DNA of 64,000 nucleotides from JADFJB01 sp964464595 (GCA_964464595.1 CAYXGW010000014.1:4643-68642), one strand, 5' to 3'; counted from the stretch's first letter, positions 1 through 9,884 are shown. Translations and numbers: made by a program. Notes: generated by a model from the sequence alone, not told the origin.

Positions 1-1
1 T

Positions 2-3000
2 TCTAAAGAAGGTCTTAAGGCATCTTATATATCAATGAAGAAAGGAATGCTGGAAATTACGACGCAAGAACCACTTACGAAAGATCAGATTCAGTTGTTG
101 GGTAGGTTCACCAAGGTAATCGATCTTACATACACTAGAGTTGACGATTTGGAGCAGGCCGAAGAACAAGCAAGGGAAGCACAGATTGAAGTGGCATTGG
201 AAAGGGTAAGAGCGAGAACAATGGCCATGCACCAAAGTTCCGAACTATCGGAAGCCGGAAATATGGTCTTCCAGCAAATAAAGCACCTTGGTATCCATGC
301 TGTAACCAGTTGGTTTTGGTTTATAGACCTTGATAACGATTCAATCGAGATCTGGACTACTCACGAAAACAAACTTGCTGAGTCCGTCAAGGTAAAGACT
401 TCTGATTACTTCACATTTCAGCGAGAACTTGAAGCTTGGAAAAATCATGAGTCGTATTATAAACTTACCATTCCCAAACAAGATGCTATTAAAACCATCC
501 AGGACATTTTCGGAATAGATATTGGTAATAAAGATGAGGCTACTCATTTTCACCTACTCCAGACTCGTCATAAATATGGATTCCTGGGATTGGGTACCTG
601 GTGTGAAGCTACTGAAGAGGAAATGAAAATCTCTGCCCGTTTTGCCAGTGTATTTGAACAGACCTACACCCGCTTCCTCGATCTGCAAAAAGCCGAAGCA
701 CAGGCAAGAGAAGCCCAGATTGAAGCGGCTATTGAGCGGGTTCGATCGCGCTCCATGGCCATGCATAAAAGCGAAGAACTGAATGAAGTCGTATCCGAGC
801 TTTACCAGCAAATCCAGTCGTTGGAATTTTCAGACTATGGCTGCACGATCATTATCTGCAAGCTGGAAAGTGAAGTTATGGAGCATTGGTATGCTGGGGA
901 GGATCAGGTTCTCTCTCGACAATGTTACGATGTCCCGCTTACGAATCAATCGGTCTCGCAAAAACAGTGGAATTCATGGCTCGAAGGGGTGCCTGAGTTC
1001 AAGATCTATCTTATGGGACAGGATAAAGCCGAGTATACAGAATTCATGCTCAACGAAACTGATCACAAAAACTTGACTGAAGATGTAAAAGAAGCGTGGC
1101 GCGCCCCAGAAGACATCTATTTCTATTATGTAATAATGGAATACGGGCTGCTGGAATTTGTCAATGTAGAACCATTCGATGAAGAAAATTTTCCAGTCTA
1201 TCGACGCTTTGCCAAAGTTTTTGAGCAAACCTACACCCGTTTTCTCGACCTGCAAAAAGCAGAAGCTCAAGCCCGCGAGGCGCAGATCGAAGCCGCCCTC
1301 GAACGCGTTCGCGCCCGGTCGATGGCGATGCATCAAAGTGAAGAGCTGCATGAAGTGATCTTGGTTGTTTTCGAACAATTAGAATCCCTGGGTATTGATG
1401 TTGATGCAGGTTTTATCGATGTGCATGTAAAGGATACTAAAGACCATTTTCTGTGGGTGGCCGCTACCGGGCAGCAGTATAACAAACAGGTGCACTTACC
1501 CTACATGAATCATCCATTCTTTACTCGGTATGCGAAGGCTCTTAAAAATGGGGAATCACTGTTGACTGACACAATGACTTTTGCACAAAAGGAGAGGTTT
1601 TTAGATCACTTTTATGCACACGCAGAGTTTACGGTTCCCAAGGCACGAAAAGCATACATTGCCGCTTCGAAGGGAATAGCCAGGTCCACTTTCCTTTCAA
1701 AAAATACATCCTTGACCATTTGGAATTACAAGGTTATACCCTATAGCTCTGATGAAAATGACATTTTAAAGAGATTCGGCCATGTCTTCGCACAAACCTA
1801 TACGCGTTTTCTAGATCTTCAAAAAGCCGAAGAACAAGCACATAAGGCGCAGATAGAAGTTTCCCTCGAACGAGTGCGTGCCAGTACAATGGCAATGCAC
1901 CAGAGCGATGATGTAGCTTCTGCAACCGTTGTTTTGTTCGATGAACTGAATGGCCTTGGTGTAACTTCACTTAGATGTGGGATCGCGATTCCGTTAGATT
2001 CCAAAACAATTGAGTTCTGGGCAGCCACTTCAACAGATGAGGGAAAATCAGTGCGCGTAGTTGGAAAGGATCCGTTAAACCTCCATCATGCGCTGCAAAA
2101 GGCATATGACGTCTGGAAAGCTCAGAAGGCTAGCTATACATACACGCTGCAAGGCAAGGATTTAACGGACTATTACAGGGCAGTTTTTCCGACCATGCCT
2201 ATCCCTGAATGGCAGGATCGAATGCGATCCGTTAGGGGTGGGAGGGAAGAATTTTCGACCTTTTGTTTTTCGGATGGTTGGATCTATATTTTTACGAGCG
2301 AACCACTTTCAAATGATGAAATGAATATATTGTTTCGCTTTACCCAGGTTTTTGATCTAACCTACCGACGCTACCTGGATCTGAAACAAGCCGAGGAACA
2401 AGCCCGCGAGGCTCAGATCGAGGTGTCTGTCGAGCGCGTCCGTGCAAAGGCCCTTGCAATGCATCATTCTTCGGAAATTCTCAGTGTGGCAATAGCAATT
2501 CGAAAGGAACTCCTTGAACTTGGAGTGGAAGGGGTTAGTGCGGCTACCATCTATATCGAGCAGGAAGACGGACGTATTGGCCTTTGGGACATCACAGAGG
2601 TAGAGGATACGGATACGGATAACAAACTGCTTCTCGACTTAATCTTTGATCCGAAGTTAATGTCTCGCGATCTCTGGTTCTGGCGGGTATGGGAGCCCAA
2701 AGACGATTATTGGGTCACGGAATTGGATCTCGACGATCTTTATGCATGCGAACGGTGGCTCAGGTCGGTGAGTCCGTCCAAGGCAGATGAATTCAAACCC
2801 TTCCTGGATAGCGGCGAACTGCAACACCTCTGGCTAACTGTAGTTCCTTTGGCTAAAGGTCGCTTGAATATTGACTTCATTGTAGAACCACCTGCCGAAA
2901 TGGCAACAATCCTTCCAAAATTGGGCGCAACATTCGACCTGGCCTATACACGTTTCGAGGATTTGCAGCAGGCCGAGGAACAAGCTCGCGAAGCGCAGAT

Positions 3001-6000
3001 CGAAGTATCTTTAGAACGCGTTCGTTCGGCTTCAATGGCCATGCACAAAAGTGAAGAGCTAATCAATGTAGTCACTGTGATGTATGGCGAATTCACAAAC
3101 TTGGGAATGACCCAATCCGCCACTGCTGCCGTCGTCATCATAGATGAAAAGAAACATCGGCAGACTTTCTGGGGGTCTCAGACTGATACTGATTTGCTTG
3201 AACAATTTGATATGCCGCTACTAGGCCATCCTATCTTACAGGATCGCTACGATGCATGGAAACGTAAAGAACCTCTATTTCTTCAAAAACTGGGCGGGAA
3301 GAACCTCAGGGAAATCATGGAATTTGTGTTGCCGGAGGACAGTTCATCAGAGGAAGAGAATGCTGCAAAAGGTGATATGCCAGATCCTACTTTCTTTTAT
3401 TGCGGGAATTTTTCTCATGGCTATACGCACATTATTGCGTCAGAACCTTTGGGTGCGGAGCAGGAATCTATACTTCGTCGATTCACCGGTGTTTTTCACA
3501 TGTCCTACACTCGGTTCCTCGACCTCAAACAAGCCGAGGAGCAGGCCCGCGAAGCGCAGATCGAAGCCGCCCTGGAGCGCGTGAGAGCAAGATCCATGGC
3601 GATGCACCAAAGTGAAGAGCTGCATGACGTGATTTTAGTGGTATTCGAACAATTAAAATCCCTGGATATCGACGTTGATGCAGGTATTATCAATGTGCAT
3701 GTAAAAGATACTAAAGACCATTTTCTGTGGGCGGCTGCTACTGGGCAGCAATATAACAAACAGGTGCACTTACCTTACATGAATCATCCATTTTTTACTC
3801 GATATTCGAAGGCTCTTAAAAATGGGGAATCACTGTTGACTGATACAATGACTTTTGCACAAAAGGAGAGGTTTTTGGATCACTTTTATGCAAACGCTGA
3901 GTTTACAGTTCCTAAGGCACGAAAGGCATACGTTTCCGCTTCAAAGGGAATAGCCAGGTCTACTTTCCTTTCAAAAGATACTTCCCTGACCATCTGGAAT
4001 TACAAGGTGTTACCCTATACCTCTGATGAAAATGACATCATTAAACGATTCGGACATGTCTTCGTGCAAACCTACACTCGTTTCCTTGACCTGAAAAAAG
4101 CGGAGGCGCAGGCACAGGAAGCACAGATTGAAGTGGCATTGGAAAGAGTGAGAAGCCGAACGATGGGTATGCAGCGAAGTGATGAGTTGGGAGAAACTGC
4201 ATCAATATTATTTAAGCAAATAAGTGGTCTCGGCGTCCAACCTTGGTCAAGTGGTTTCCAAATCTGGAATGCAGATGAAGTTTCAACTACTGCATGGATG
4301 GCCTCACCGGAAGGTGAGGCTTGGAAATCAGCTTGGAAGTTGCCTCATACGGAAGATACTTTCCACAAACAAATACTTGAAGCCAGGCAAAGAGGAGAAG
4401 ATTTTTTTGTATTTGAATCGGCAGGTAAACCCCTGGAAGAGGTTTACAGGTATATAATGACTCTTCCCGGTCCCAAAGAGTTCTTCAATGATGCTCTGAA
4501 TTCAGGATTCACGCTGCCAACATTTCAAATTACGCATTGTGGTTTTTTTTCGCATGGTTATTTGATGTTTATTACCCTTGAGCCCCATCCGGAAGTATGG
4601 GATATCTTCAAGCGGTTTACGAAAGTTTTTGAACAAACCTATACTCGTTTCCTCGACCTTCAAAAAGCCGAGGCCCAGGCTCGCGAAGCGCAGATCGAAG
4701 CCGCCCTGGAACGCGTGCGGGCCAAGGCGATGGGCATGCACAACAGCGACGACATCTCGGATGCCACGGCAATCGTATTCAGTGAACTTGAGAAGCTGGG
4801 GATCATCACACTCCGCTGTGGTATCATTATCATCCATGAGTCCAAACAGATGGACGCATGGACTGCAACCTCAACGGAGGAGGAAAAAGACGCTCGAGTC
4901 ATCGGCCGGTTAGACATGACGATTCATCCTGCGCTTTACGGCGTATTCGAGGCCTGGAAAAAGCAGCAGCCGTTCTACTCGTACGAATTGGTTGGTAAGG
5001 ACAAGCAGAAGTATTACGAGGCCATTGAGCGAGCGCCTGACTACCCTAAACCTGAACAGGAACAGGACAAGAGTTCTTCAAGACAGTTCGCCAACGCGTT
5101 CAATTTCCCGGAAGGGGCGCTTTTTGCTTTTACACAGGATCCTTTGACAGAGGAAACAAGCCAGATATTGAAAAGGTTCACATCCGTTTTTGCCTTGACC
5201 TACCGCCGCTTCCTGGATCTAAAGAAAGCCGAAGAACAAGCCCAAGAAGCGCAGATCGAAACTGCACTTGAGAGAGTTCGGTCAAAGTCTATGGCCATGC
5301 ATCATAGCAACGAGATAATAGATGTGGTAACAGAAACTTTTAAGCAACTCAACACACTTAATCTCAATCCGGATGTTTGTGCAATTGATATTTATGTAGA
5401 AGGCTCCAAAGACGTTCGCGTATGGACGGCCACTCCGGATCAAATCTATATCGAGGTGATCCACATTCCCTATATAGACAATCCTTTTTTCAATAGGATT
5501 TATGAGGCCAGGGTGAAGAGAGAAAAAATATTTTCCGACATCATCAGCCGAGAGGATAAAAATGCTTTTTATCACCACGGCATTGATCATTCCATATTAG
5601 GTAAGCTGATTACCGAAAAAAGAAAAAAGAGAATTTTCGAAGCGGGTCGAATGAACAGGACCTGTTCAGTATTAAAACATTCAGGCTTACTGATAGTGAA
5701 TTTCCGGGATCATGCTTTTACAGAAAAGGAAAACCAGATTATCAGCCGTTTCGGCCAGGTGTTTGAACAAGCGTATACCCGCTTTTTGGACCTTCAAAAA
5801 GCCGAAGCACAAGCGCGTGAATCGCAGATCGAAGCTGCTCTTGAACGCGTTCGAGCGAAGGCCATGGGCATGCACAGCTCTGAAGATCTGGCCTCAACTG
5901 TCAGCATCGTCTTTCAAGAATTGCAAACCTTGCACATCACCCCGATGCGTTGCGGCGTGGGCCTGATCGACGGAGAAACCCGCGTTGCCGAGATTTTAAC

Positions 6001-7690
6001 GACCAGCGCCACCAAAGAGGATCATGTCTTAGAACTTGTGGGTACGATAAAGTTGGAAGGCCATCCTGTAGTGGAAAGCATATTCGAACAGTGGAAGCTG
6101 CAGAAGGAATATCATCCGGTATTGAAGGGAAATCCCTTAAAAAAATATTATGAATTTATAACACGTTATATTGACATTCCGGATTGGCAAAGTATCAATA
6201 TCCAGCATGGGTATTTTTTCCCCTTTCCGGAAGGATGCCTGTACACCTGGGCTGAGAAGGAATTCGTGGAAGAAGAACTTCGTATCTTTCGAAAATTCAC
6301 GTCGGTACTGGGATTGACCTACCGGCGTTACCTTGATTTAAAGGAAGCCGAAGCGCGCGCACAGGAAGCCGAACAGCAGGCCTCCGTAGATCGCGTCCGT
6401 GCGGAGATCGCATCCATGCGTAATGCTGATGATCTTAACCGAATCACCCCGCTCATCTGGCGCGAACTCACCACCCTCAGCGTGCCATTTTTCCGCTGCG
6501 GGGTCTTCATTATCGATGAGGCCAGCGAGCAAATTCATGCCTACATGTCAACTCCGTCCGGGAAATCTCTTGCTGCGCTGAATCTGAAATTTGGCAGTAC
6601 GCCCCTGGTTGAGCAAACTGTGCTGTACTGGCGGCGGAGAAAGGTTTATCGGGAAGAGTGGGATCGGGAGCAATTTATAAAGTGGACGCAGACGATCCTA
6701 TCGCAGATTGACAGTCCGAAACAGTACCAGGCCGGTGAGGAAGCTCCAGAGAGGCTCGCGTTGCAGTTCGTGCCTTTTACCCAGGGTATGCTCTATGTCG
6801 GCAGCGCCACACCGCTAGCGGACGATGAAATTGACCTCATCCAGGCCCTCGCCGATGCCTTTGCAGTGGCCTACGCCCGCTATGAGGACTTCACACAACT
6901 GGAGGCGGCTAAGGCTGAACTGGAAGAAGAAAACCAACGCAAAGCCCGGGAATTAGAAGAGGCGCGGCAGTTACAGCTTTCTATGCTGCCGAAAGACGTC
7001 CCTAAACTGCCCGGCCTTGAAATCGCCGTCTATATGAAAACTGCTACTGAAGTCGGCGGCGATTATTATGATTTTCATACAAGTGATGATGGCACTTTAA
7101 CAGTCGTGGTTGGGGATGCAACCGGACATGGCTTGAAAGCCGGTACCATGGTTACGGCTGCCAAAACTTTGTTTAGCGCGTTGGCTAAGAATCCTGATAT
7201 CTTATCCACATTTGCAGAAATGAACACATCCATCAAATCGATGAAATTACCATTATTATCCATGTGCCTGGCAATGCTTAAATTCAGTAATGGAATCCTA
7301 AAATTATCTTCTGCTGGAATCCCGCCCGTTTTGATCTATCGTAATGCCGGCAAAAGACTCGAAGAATTGAATATTGACGGCATGCCGTTGGGCGCCATGA
7401 AAGGATTTCCCTATCGGCAAGAAACTGTGAAGTTGAAACCTGAAGATACGATTCTACTCATGAGCGACGGTTTTCCGGAATTGATGAATGATAAGGAAAA
7501 AATGCTGGATTATCCAAATGCGTATGCCGCATTTAAAAATGTAGGGGGGAAATCACCGAAGGAGATTATTGACCACCTGGTTAAAACAGGCACCAAATGG
7601 GCCAATGGCCGCCCCCAGGATGATGATGTGACGTTCGTGGTTTTGAAAGTGAAACCCTTCGACTTCGCTCAGGACAAGCGTGAAACGTGA
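2..7690 (+). CDS. Giant tandem-sensor protein with C-terminal SpoIIE/PP2C phosphatase (5' end outside window)
   Basis: The frame is open to the left edge, and the first ATG (35) lies in the middle of a repeat unit, so the true start is upstream. About 2,550 residues are visible. They consist of at least 12 tandem units of about 188 residues, each opening with an AREAQIE..LERVR coiled linker and closing with FxxVFxxTYxRFLDL. Units start near 172, 704, 1271, 1839, 2402, 2984, 3545, 4112, 4679, 5240, 5812 and 6358. The units are probably GAF-like sensors, but I see no known ligand motif. After a coiled coil (about 6900-6990) comes a SpoIIE-type PP2C domain with GGDYYDF, VGDATGHG, MSDGFPE and DDDVTFVV, which carry the metal-binding acidic residues. 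Members of this phosphatase family usually dephosphorylate anti-sigma-factor antagonists. There is no signal peptide or membrane segment in the visible part, so it is probably cytoplasmic. Targets are unknown. Confidence 0.9.
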   Translation, partial: SKEGLKASYISMKKGMLEITTQEPLTKDQIQLLGRFTKVIDLTYTRVDDLEQAEEQAREAQIEVALERVRARTMAMHQSSELSEAGNMVFQQIKHLGIHAVTSWFWFIDLDNDSIEIWTTHENKLAESVKVKTSDYFTFQRELEAWKNHESYYKLTIPKQDAIKTIQDIFGIDIGNKDEATHFHLLQTRHKYGFLGLGTWCEATEEEMKISARFASVFEQTYTRFLDLQKAEAQAREAQIEAAIERVRSRSMAMHKSEELNEVVSELYQQIQSLEFSDYGCTIIICKLESEVMEHWYAGEDQVLSRQCYDVPLTNQSVSQKQWNSWLEGVPEFKIYLMGQDKAEYTEFMLNETDHKNLTEDVKEAWRAPEDIYFYYVIMEYGLLEFVNVEPFDEENFPVYRRFAKVFEQTYTRFLDLQKAEAQAREAQIEAALERVRARSMAMHQSEELHEVILVVFEQLESLGIDVDAGFIDVHVKDTKDHFLWVAATGQQYNKQVHLPYMNHPFFTRYAKALKNGESLLTDTMTFAQKERFLDHFYAHAEFTVPKARKAYIAASKGIARSTFLSKNTSLTIWNYKVIPYSSDENDILKRFGHVFAQTYTRFLDLQKAEEQAHKAQIEVSLERVRASTMAMHQSDDVASATVVLFDELNGLGVTSLRCGIAIPLDSKTIEFWAATSTDEGKSVRVVGKDPLNLHHALQKAYDVWKAQKASYTYTLQGKDLTDYYRAVFPTMPIPEWQDRMRSVRGGREEFSTFCFSDGWIYIFTSEPLSNDEMNILFRFTQVFDLTYRRYLDLKQAEEQAREAQIEVSVERVRAKALAMHHSSEILSVAIAIRKELLELGVEGVSAATIYIEQEDGRIGLWDITEVEDTDTDNKLLLDLIFDPKLMSRDLWFWRVWEPKDDYWVTELDLDDLYACERWLRSVSPSKADEFKPFLDSGELQHLWLTVVPLAKGRLNIDFIVEPPAEMATILPKLGATFDLAYTRFEDLQQAEEQAREAQIEVSLERVRSASMAMHKSEELINVVTVMYGEFTNLGMTQSATAAVVIIDEKKHRQTFWGSQTDTDLLEQFDMPLLGHPILQDRYDAWKRKEPLFLQKLGGKNLREIMEFVLPEDSSSEEENAAKGDMPDPTFFYCGNFSHGYTHIIASEPLGAEQESILRRFTGVFHMSYTRFLDLKQAEEQAREAQIEAALERVRARSMAMHQSEELHDVILVVFEQLKSLDIDVDAGIINVHVKDTKDHFLWAAATGQQYNKQVHLPYMNHPFFTRYSKALKNGESLLTDTMTFAQKERFLDHFYANAEFTVPKARKAYVSASKGIARSTFLSKDTSLTIWNYKVLPYTSDENDIIKRFGHVFVQTYTRFLDLKKAEAQAQEAQIEVALERVRSRTMGMQRSDELGETASILFKQISGLGVQPWSSGFQIWNADEVSTTAWMASPEGEAWKSAWKLPHTEDTFHKQILEARQRGEDFFVFESAGKPLEEVYRYIMTLPGPKEFFNDALNSGFTLPTFQITHCGFFSHGYLMFITLEPHPEVWDIFKRFTKVFEQTYTRFLDLQKAEAQAREAQIEAALERVRAKAMGMHNSDDISDATAIVFSELEKLGIITLRCGIIIIHESKQMDAWTATSTEEEKDARVIGRLDMTIHPALYGVFEAWKKQQPFYSYELVGKDKQKYYEAIERAPDYPKPEQEQDKSSSRQFANAFNFPEGALFAFTQDPLTEETSQILKRFTSVFALTYRRFLDLKKAEEQAQEAQIETALERVRSKSMAMHHSNEIIDVVTETFKQLNTLNLNPDVCAIDIYVEGSKDVRVWTATPDQIYIEVIHIPYIDNPFFNRIYEARVKREKIFSDIISREDKNAFYHHGIDHSILGKLITEKRKKRIFEAGRMNRTCSVLKHSGLLIVNFRDHAFTEKENQIISRFGQVFEQAYTRFLDLQKAEAQARESQIEAALERVRAKAMGMHSSEDLASTVSIVFQELQTLHITPMRCGVGLIDGETRVAEILTTSATKEDHVLELVGTIKLEGHPVVESIFEQWKLQKEYHPVLKGNPLKKYYEFITRYIDIPDWQSINIQHGYFFPFPEGCLYTWAEKEFVEEELRIFRKFTSVLGLTYRRYLDLKEAEARAQEAEQQASVDRVRAEIASMRNADDLNRITPLIWRELTTLSVPFFRCGVFIIDEASEQIHAYMSTPSGKSLAALNLKFGSTPLVEQTVLYWRRRKVYREEWDREQFIKWTQTILSQIDSPKQYQAGEEAPERLALQFVPFTQGMLYVGSATPLADDEIDLIQALADAFAVAYARYEDFTQLEAAKAELEEENQRKARELEEARQLQLSMLPKDVPKLPGLEIAVYMKTATEVGGDYYDFHTSDDGTLTVVVGDATGHGLKAGTMVTAAKTLFSALAKNPDILSTFAEMNTSIKSMKLPLLSMCLAMLKFSNGILKLSSAGIPPVLIYRNAGKRLEELNIDGMPLGAMKGFPYRQETVKLKPEDTILLMSDGFPELMNDKEKMLDYPNAYAAFKNVGGKSPKEIIDHLVKTGTKWANGRPQDDDVTFVVLKVKPFDFAQDKRET
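1300..4089 (+). repeat. Near-identical sensor units 3 and 7 inside the giant gene
   Basis: The stretch 1300-1815 recurs at about 3574-4089 with a constant offset of 2,274 bases, which equals four sensor units. Long runs match exactly at DNA level, for example around 1481-1500 and 3755-3774, and the protein units differ at only a few positions. All other units in the gene are strongly diverged. This indicates a recent block copy or gene conversion inside an old array. Confidence 0.85.
7655..7683 (+). repeat. Repeat-derived 3' end of the giant gene
   Basis: The last codons after the conserved PP2C ending (VVLKVK) read PFDFAQDKRET. They are encoded by a CCTTCGACTTCGCTCAGGAC-type sequence, which I recognise as a widely dispersed repeat of environmental genomes. 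The related phosphatase ending at 13799 stops directly after VVMRVKT. The tail is therefore probably an inserted repeat that moved the stop codon, not a functional extension. Confidence 0.55.
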
Positions 7691-7768
7691 AACGGCAGAG
7701 GTAAAAAACCACGGAGACACGAGGTAAAGAGTATCAATACTACAAAGAAAAGAAAACCACAGAATTGT

Positions 7769-7829
7769 TATTCCCGCACGCTACCCGCTAAAAACTTGCG
7801 GGTACAAGTTTGAGCGGGAATCTTGATTA
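7769..7829. repeat. Palindromic repeat, nested hairpin
   Basis: Outer arms ATTCCCGC and GCGGGAAT enclose a second inverted pair, ACCCGC and GCGGGT. It lies between the giant gene and the amidohydrolase and belongs to the same dispersed family as the repeats at 9181, 9685 and 13954. It could form a strong hairpin in the transcript, but no T tract follows. Confidence 0.7.
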
Positions 7830-7868
7830 ATAATAACTCATTCAATATTTATCCAAAGAGGAGAAGCT

Positions 7869-9179
7869 ATGAAAAAAAAGTCTATTATCCTGCTAATTGT
7901 GTTGACTGGTATATTGACAACAAACCTTCTCGCTCAAAATGGAGCATTGAAAGAGAAAATCGATCAGCTTACCAATAAAGTCGAACCGAAGGTTATTGAA
8001 TGGCGTCGTCATTTTCACCAATACCCGGAGCTGTCTAACCGGGAGTTCAAAACAGCCGAGAAGGTGGCTAAACATCTTAAGTCGCTTGGGATGGAAGTGA
8101 CCACCGAAGTTGCACACACGGGTGTTGTTGGCGTTTTGCGTGGCGGTAAACCTGGTCCGGTTGTTGGCTTACGAGCTGACATAGATGCATTGCCGGTTAC
8201 GGAACGTGTAGATATACCGTTTGCTTCCAAGGTTAGATCCACTTACAACGACCAGGAAGTCGGCGTGATGCATGCTTGCGGTCATGATACACACATTGCT
8301 ATTCTAATGGGAGTGGCAGAGGTGTTAACCACAATTAAGGATGATCTACAAGGAACCATTAAATTCATCTTTCAGCCGGCGGAAGAGGGCGCGCCTCGAG
8401 GTGAGAGGGGAGGAGCTCGAATGATGGTTGAAGAAGGAGTTCTGGAAAATCCGAAGGTCGATGCGGTCTTTGGCTTACATATCTCTGCCAAGTCTGAAGT
8501 AAATACCATTTCTTACAAACCAGGCGGCTTATTAGCAGCCTCAGATGGATTGAGAATTCGAGTATTGGGTAAACAAACTCATGGCTCTACACCCTGGACT
8601 GGTGTTGATCCTATTACTGTTTCCGCGCAAATTATCATTGGTCTACAAACAATAATCAGCCGGCAAACGGAACTGACTAAAGAGGCTGCGGTTATTTCGA
8701 TTGGTTCGATTCATGGTGGGGTAAGAAGTAATATTATTCCGGAAGAAGTCGTTTTGATTGGTACCATTCGAACCTTGGATGTAGAGATGCAGGATATTAT
8801 TCATAATAAGATCAAATTGACGGCAACCAAAATTGCAGAAAGCTTTGGCGCTACAGCAGAAGTTCAAATTTATAAGGGATACCCGGTAACCTACAATCAC
8901 CTGGAATTAACAAGCATGATGCTGCCAACCCTGGAATCTGTGGCAGGCAAAGAAAATGTGATTTTACAGGATGCAATCACGGGCGCCGAGGATTTTTCAT
9001 ATTATGCTAACAAGGTGCCGGCTTTGTTTTTCTTTTTGGGTGGCATGCCGGCAGGAAAAAGTCCGGAAGAAGCAGCGCCGCACCACACCCCAGATTTTTT
9101 TATCGATGAAAGCGGAATGAAATTGGGAGTTCGGGCGTTGAGTAATCTGGCCGTGGATTATATGGAGATTAAGAAATAA
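7869..9179 (+). CDS. Secreted M20 family amidohydrolase (N-acyl amino acid / hippurate hydrolase type)
   Basis: The ATG at 7869 follows a good ribosome site (AGAGGAGAAGCT). Residues 1-22 form a signal peptide ending near LLAQN, so the enzyme is exported. The body matches the M20D amidohydrolase family (AmaA/HipO/IAA-amino-acid hydrolase): RADIDALPV, a metal-binding GVMHACGHDTH and QPAEEG, followed by the dimerisation lid and a C-terminal HHTPDF. Such enzymes hydrolyse N-acylated amino acids or amide conjugates with two divalent metal ions. At 436 residues it is a normal full length. It stands alone between repeats, so the substrate cannot be read from context. Confidence 0.9.
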   Translation: MKKKSIILLIVLTGILTTNLLAQNGALKEKIDQLTNKVEPKVIEWRRHFHQYPELSNREFKTAEKVAKHLKSLGMEVTTEVAHTGVVGVLRGGKPGPVVGLRADIDALPVTERVDIPFASKVRSTYNDQEVGVMHACGHDTHIAILMGVAEVLTTIKDDLQGTIKFIFQPAEEGAPRGERGGARMMVEEGVLENPKVDAVFGLHISAKSEVNTISYKPGGLLAASDGLRIRVLGKQTHGSTPWTGVDPITVSAQIIIGLQTIISRQTELTKEAAVISIGSIHGGVRSNIIPEEVVLIGTIRTLDVEMQDIIHNKIKLTATKIAESFGATAEVQIYKGYPVTYNHLELTSMMLPTLESVAGKENVILQDAITGAEDFSYYANKVPALFFFLGGMPAGKSPEEAAPHHTPDFFIDESGMKLGVRALSNLAVDYMEIKK

Positions 9180-9180
9180 A

Positions 9181-9214
9181 CAGATTCCCGATTAAAGCCA
9201 TTCGGGCATGACAG
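9181..9214. repeat. Short palindromic repeat (ATTCCCGA family)
   Basis: AGATTCCCGATTAAAGCC is followed directly by ATTCGGGCATGACAGG, so ATTCCCGA and TTCGGG(A)AT arms face each other. The same arms recur at 9685-9745 and 13954-14122. It starts two bases after the amidohydrolase stop codon. Confidence 0.7.
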
Positions 9215-9315
9215 GTTAGGAACAATGGATGATATTTCTGAATGTTTCAGGTTGGCCAACTATTTACTTATTAGTTTTACAGTATTAAGCACGTTGTCTC
9301 AAAAACACTATAACT

Positions 9316-9345
9316 GTCACCCCCGAATGTTCTTATCGGGGGTCT
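9316..9345. repeat. GTCACCCCCGA...TCGGGGGT hairpin repeat, copy 1
   Basis: A 7-base GC-rich stem (CCCCCGA/TCGGGGG) with an AT loop. Other copies sit at 13883-13912 and 13996-14025, so this is a dispersed repeat. This copy has no T tract behind it and is unlikely to be an efficient terminator. It lies 36 bases before the GIY-YIG gene. Confidence 0.7.
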
Positions 9346-9381
9346 AGCAAGTGATTCTAAAATTCATAACTGGCCTTTTTA

Positions 9382-9666
9382 TTGAATTATTATTTTGTAT
9401 ACATTTTAGCAAGTAGGAAAAATGGTGTTCTTTACATTGGAGTTACAAATAATCTCAAAAGAAGAATATATGAACATAAACATGACTTAATAAAAGGCTT
9501 TACAAAGAAATATAAAGTTCATAACTTGGTTTTTTACGAGGTTCATAACGACATTAAGTATGCCATCTTGAGAGAGAAACAAATCAAGAAGTGGAAACGC
9601 CAATGGAAAATTGATCTGATTGAGAAAGAAAACATTGATTGGAATGATTTATATGATCAATTATGA
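9382..9666 (+). CDS. Small GIY-YIG family endonuclease-like protein
   Basis: A 94-residue protein with the GIY-YIG nuclease core: YVYIL-type first strand (residues 4-9), LYIGVTNNLKRRIYEH with the conserved Tyr, Arg and His, and the later IKKWKR helix. Family members are single-domain nicking or strand-cleaving enzymes of mostly unknown cellular role. The start is a TTG; a stop lies five codons upstream, and only CTG or TTG are available between. I see no clear ribosome site. The gene is boxed in by palindromic repeats on both sides (9181-9345 and 9685-9884). The association may be functional or may only reflect a repeat-rich spacer. Confidence 0.8.
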   Translation: MNYYFVYILASRKNGVLYIGVTNNLKRRIYEHKHDLIKGFTKKYKVHNLVFYEVHNDIKYAILREKQIKKWKRQWKIDLIEKENIDWNDLYDQL

Positions 9667-9684
9667 AGTTGATTATTCTGGTAG

Positions 9685-9884
9685 AGATTCCCGATTAATC
9701 TTGTACCTGCAAGTTTTAAGTGGGCGGCATTCGGGAATGACAGGTATGGAAAAATTGTCATTCCTGCATGCTTCCAGCAGGAATCTTGATTAGAAATTGA
9801 CTTTGTAAAAATTGGCAAGATTAATTTAATATAATATGATGATGTTAGTAGATTCCTGCTTTCGCAGGAATGACAGATTTGGGA
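9685..9884. repeat. Cluster of palindromic repeats (BIME-like)
   Basis: Three units lie between the GIY-YIG gene and the propeller gene. Unit 9685-9745 has ATTCCCGA and TTCGGGAAT arms around a CTTGTACCTGCAAG centre. Unit 9756-9795 (TGTCATTCCTGC...GCAGGAATCT) and unit 9850-9878 (AGATTCCTGC...GCAGGAATGACA) are the same hairpin in opposite orientation. Alternating inverted units are typical of REP/BIME clusters. Confidence 0.75.
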
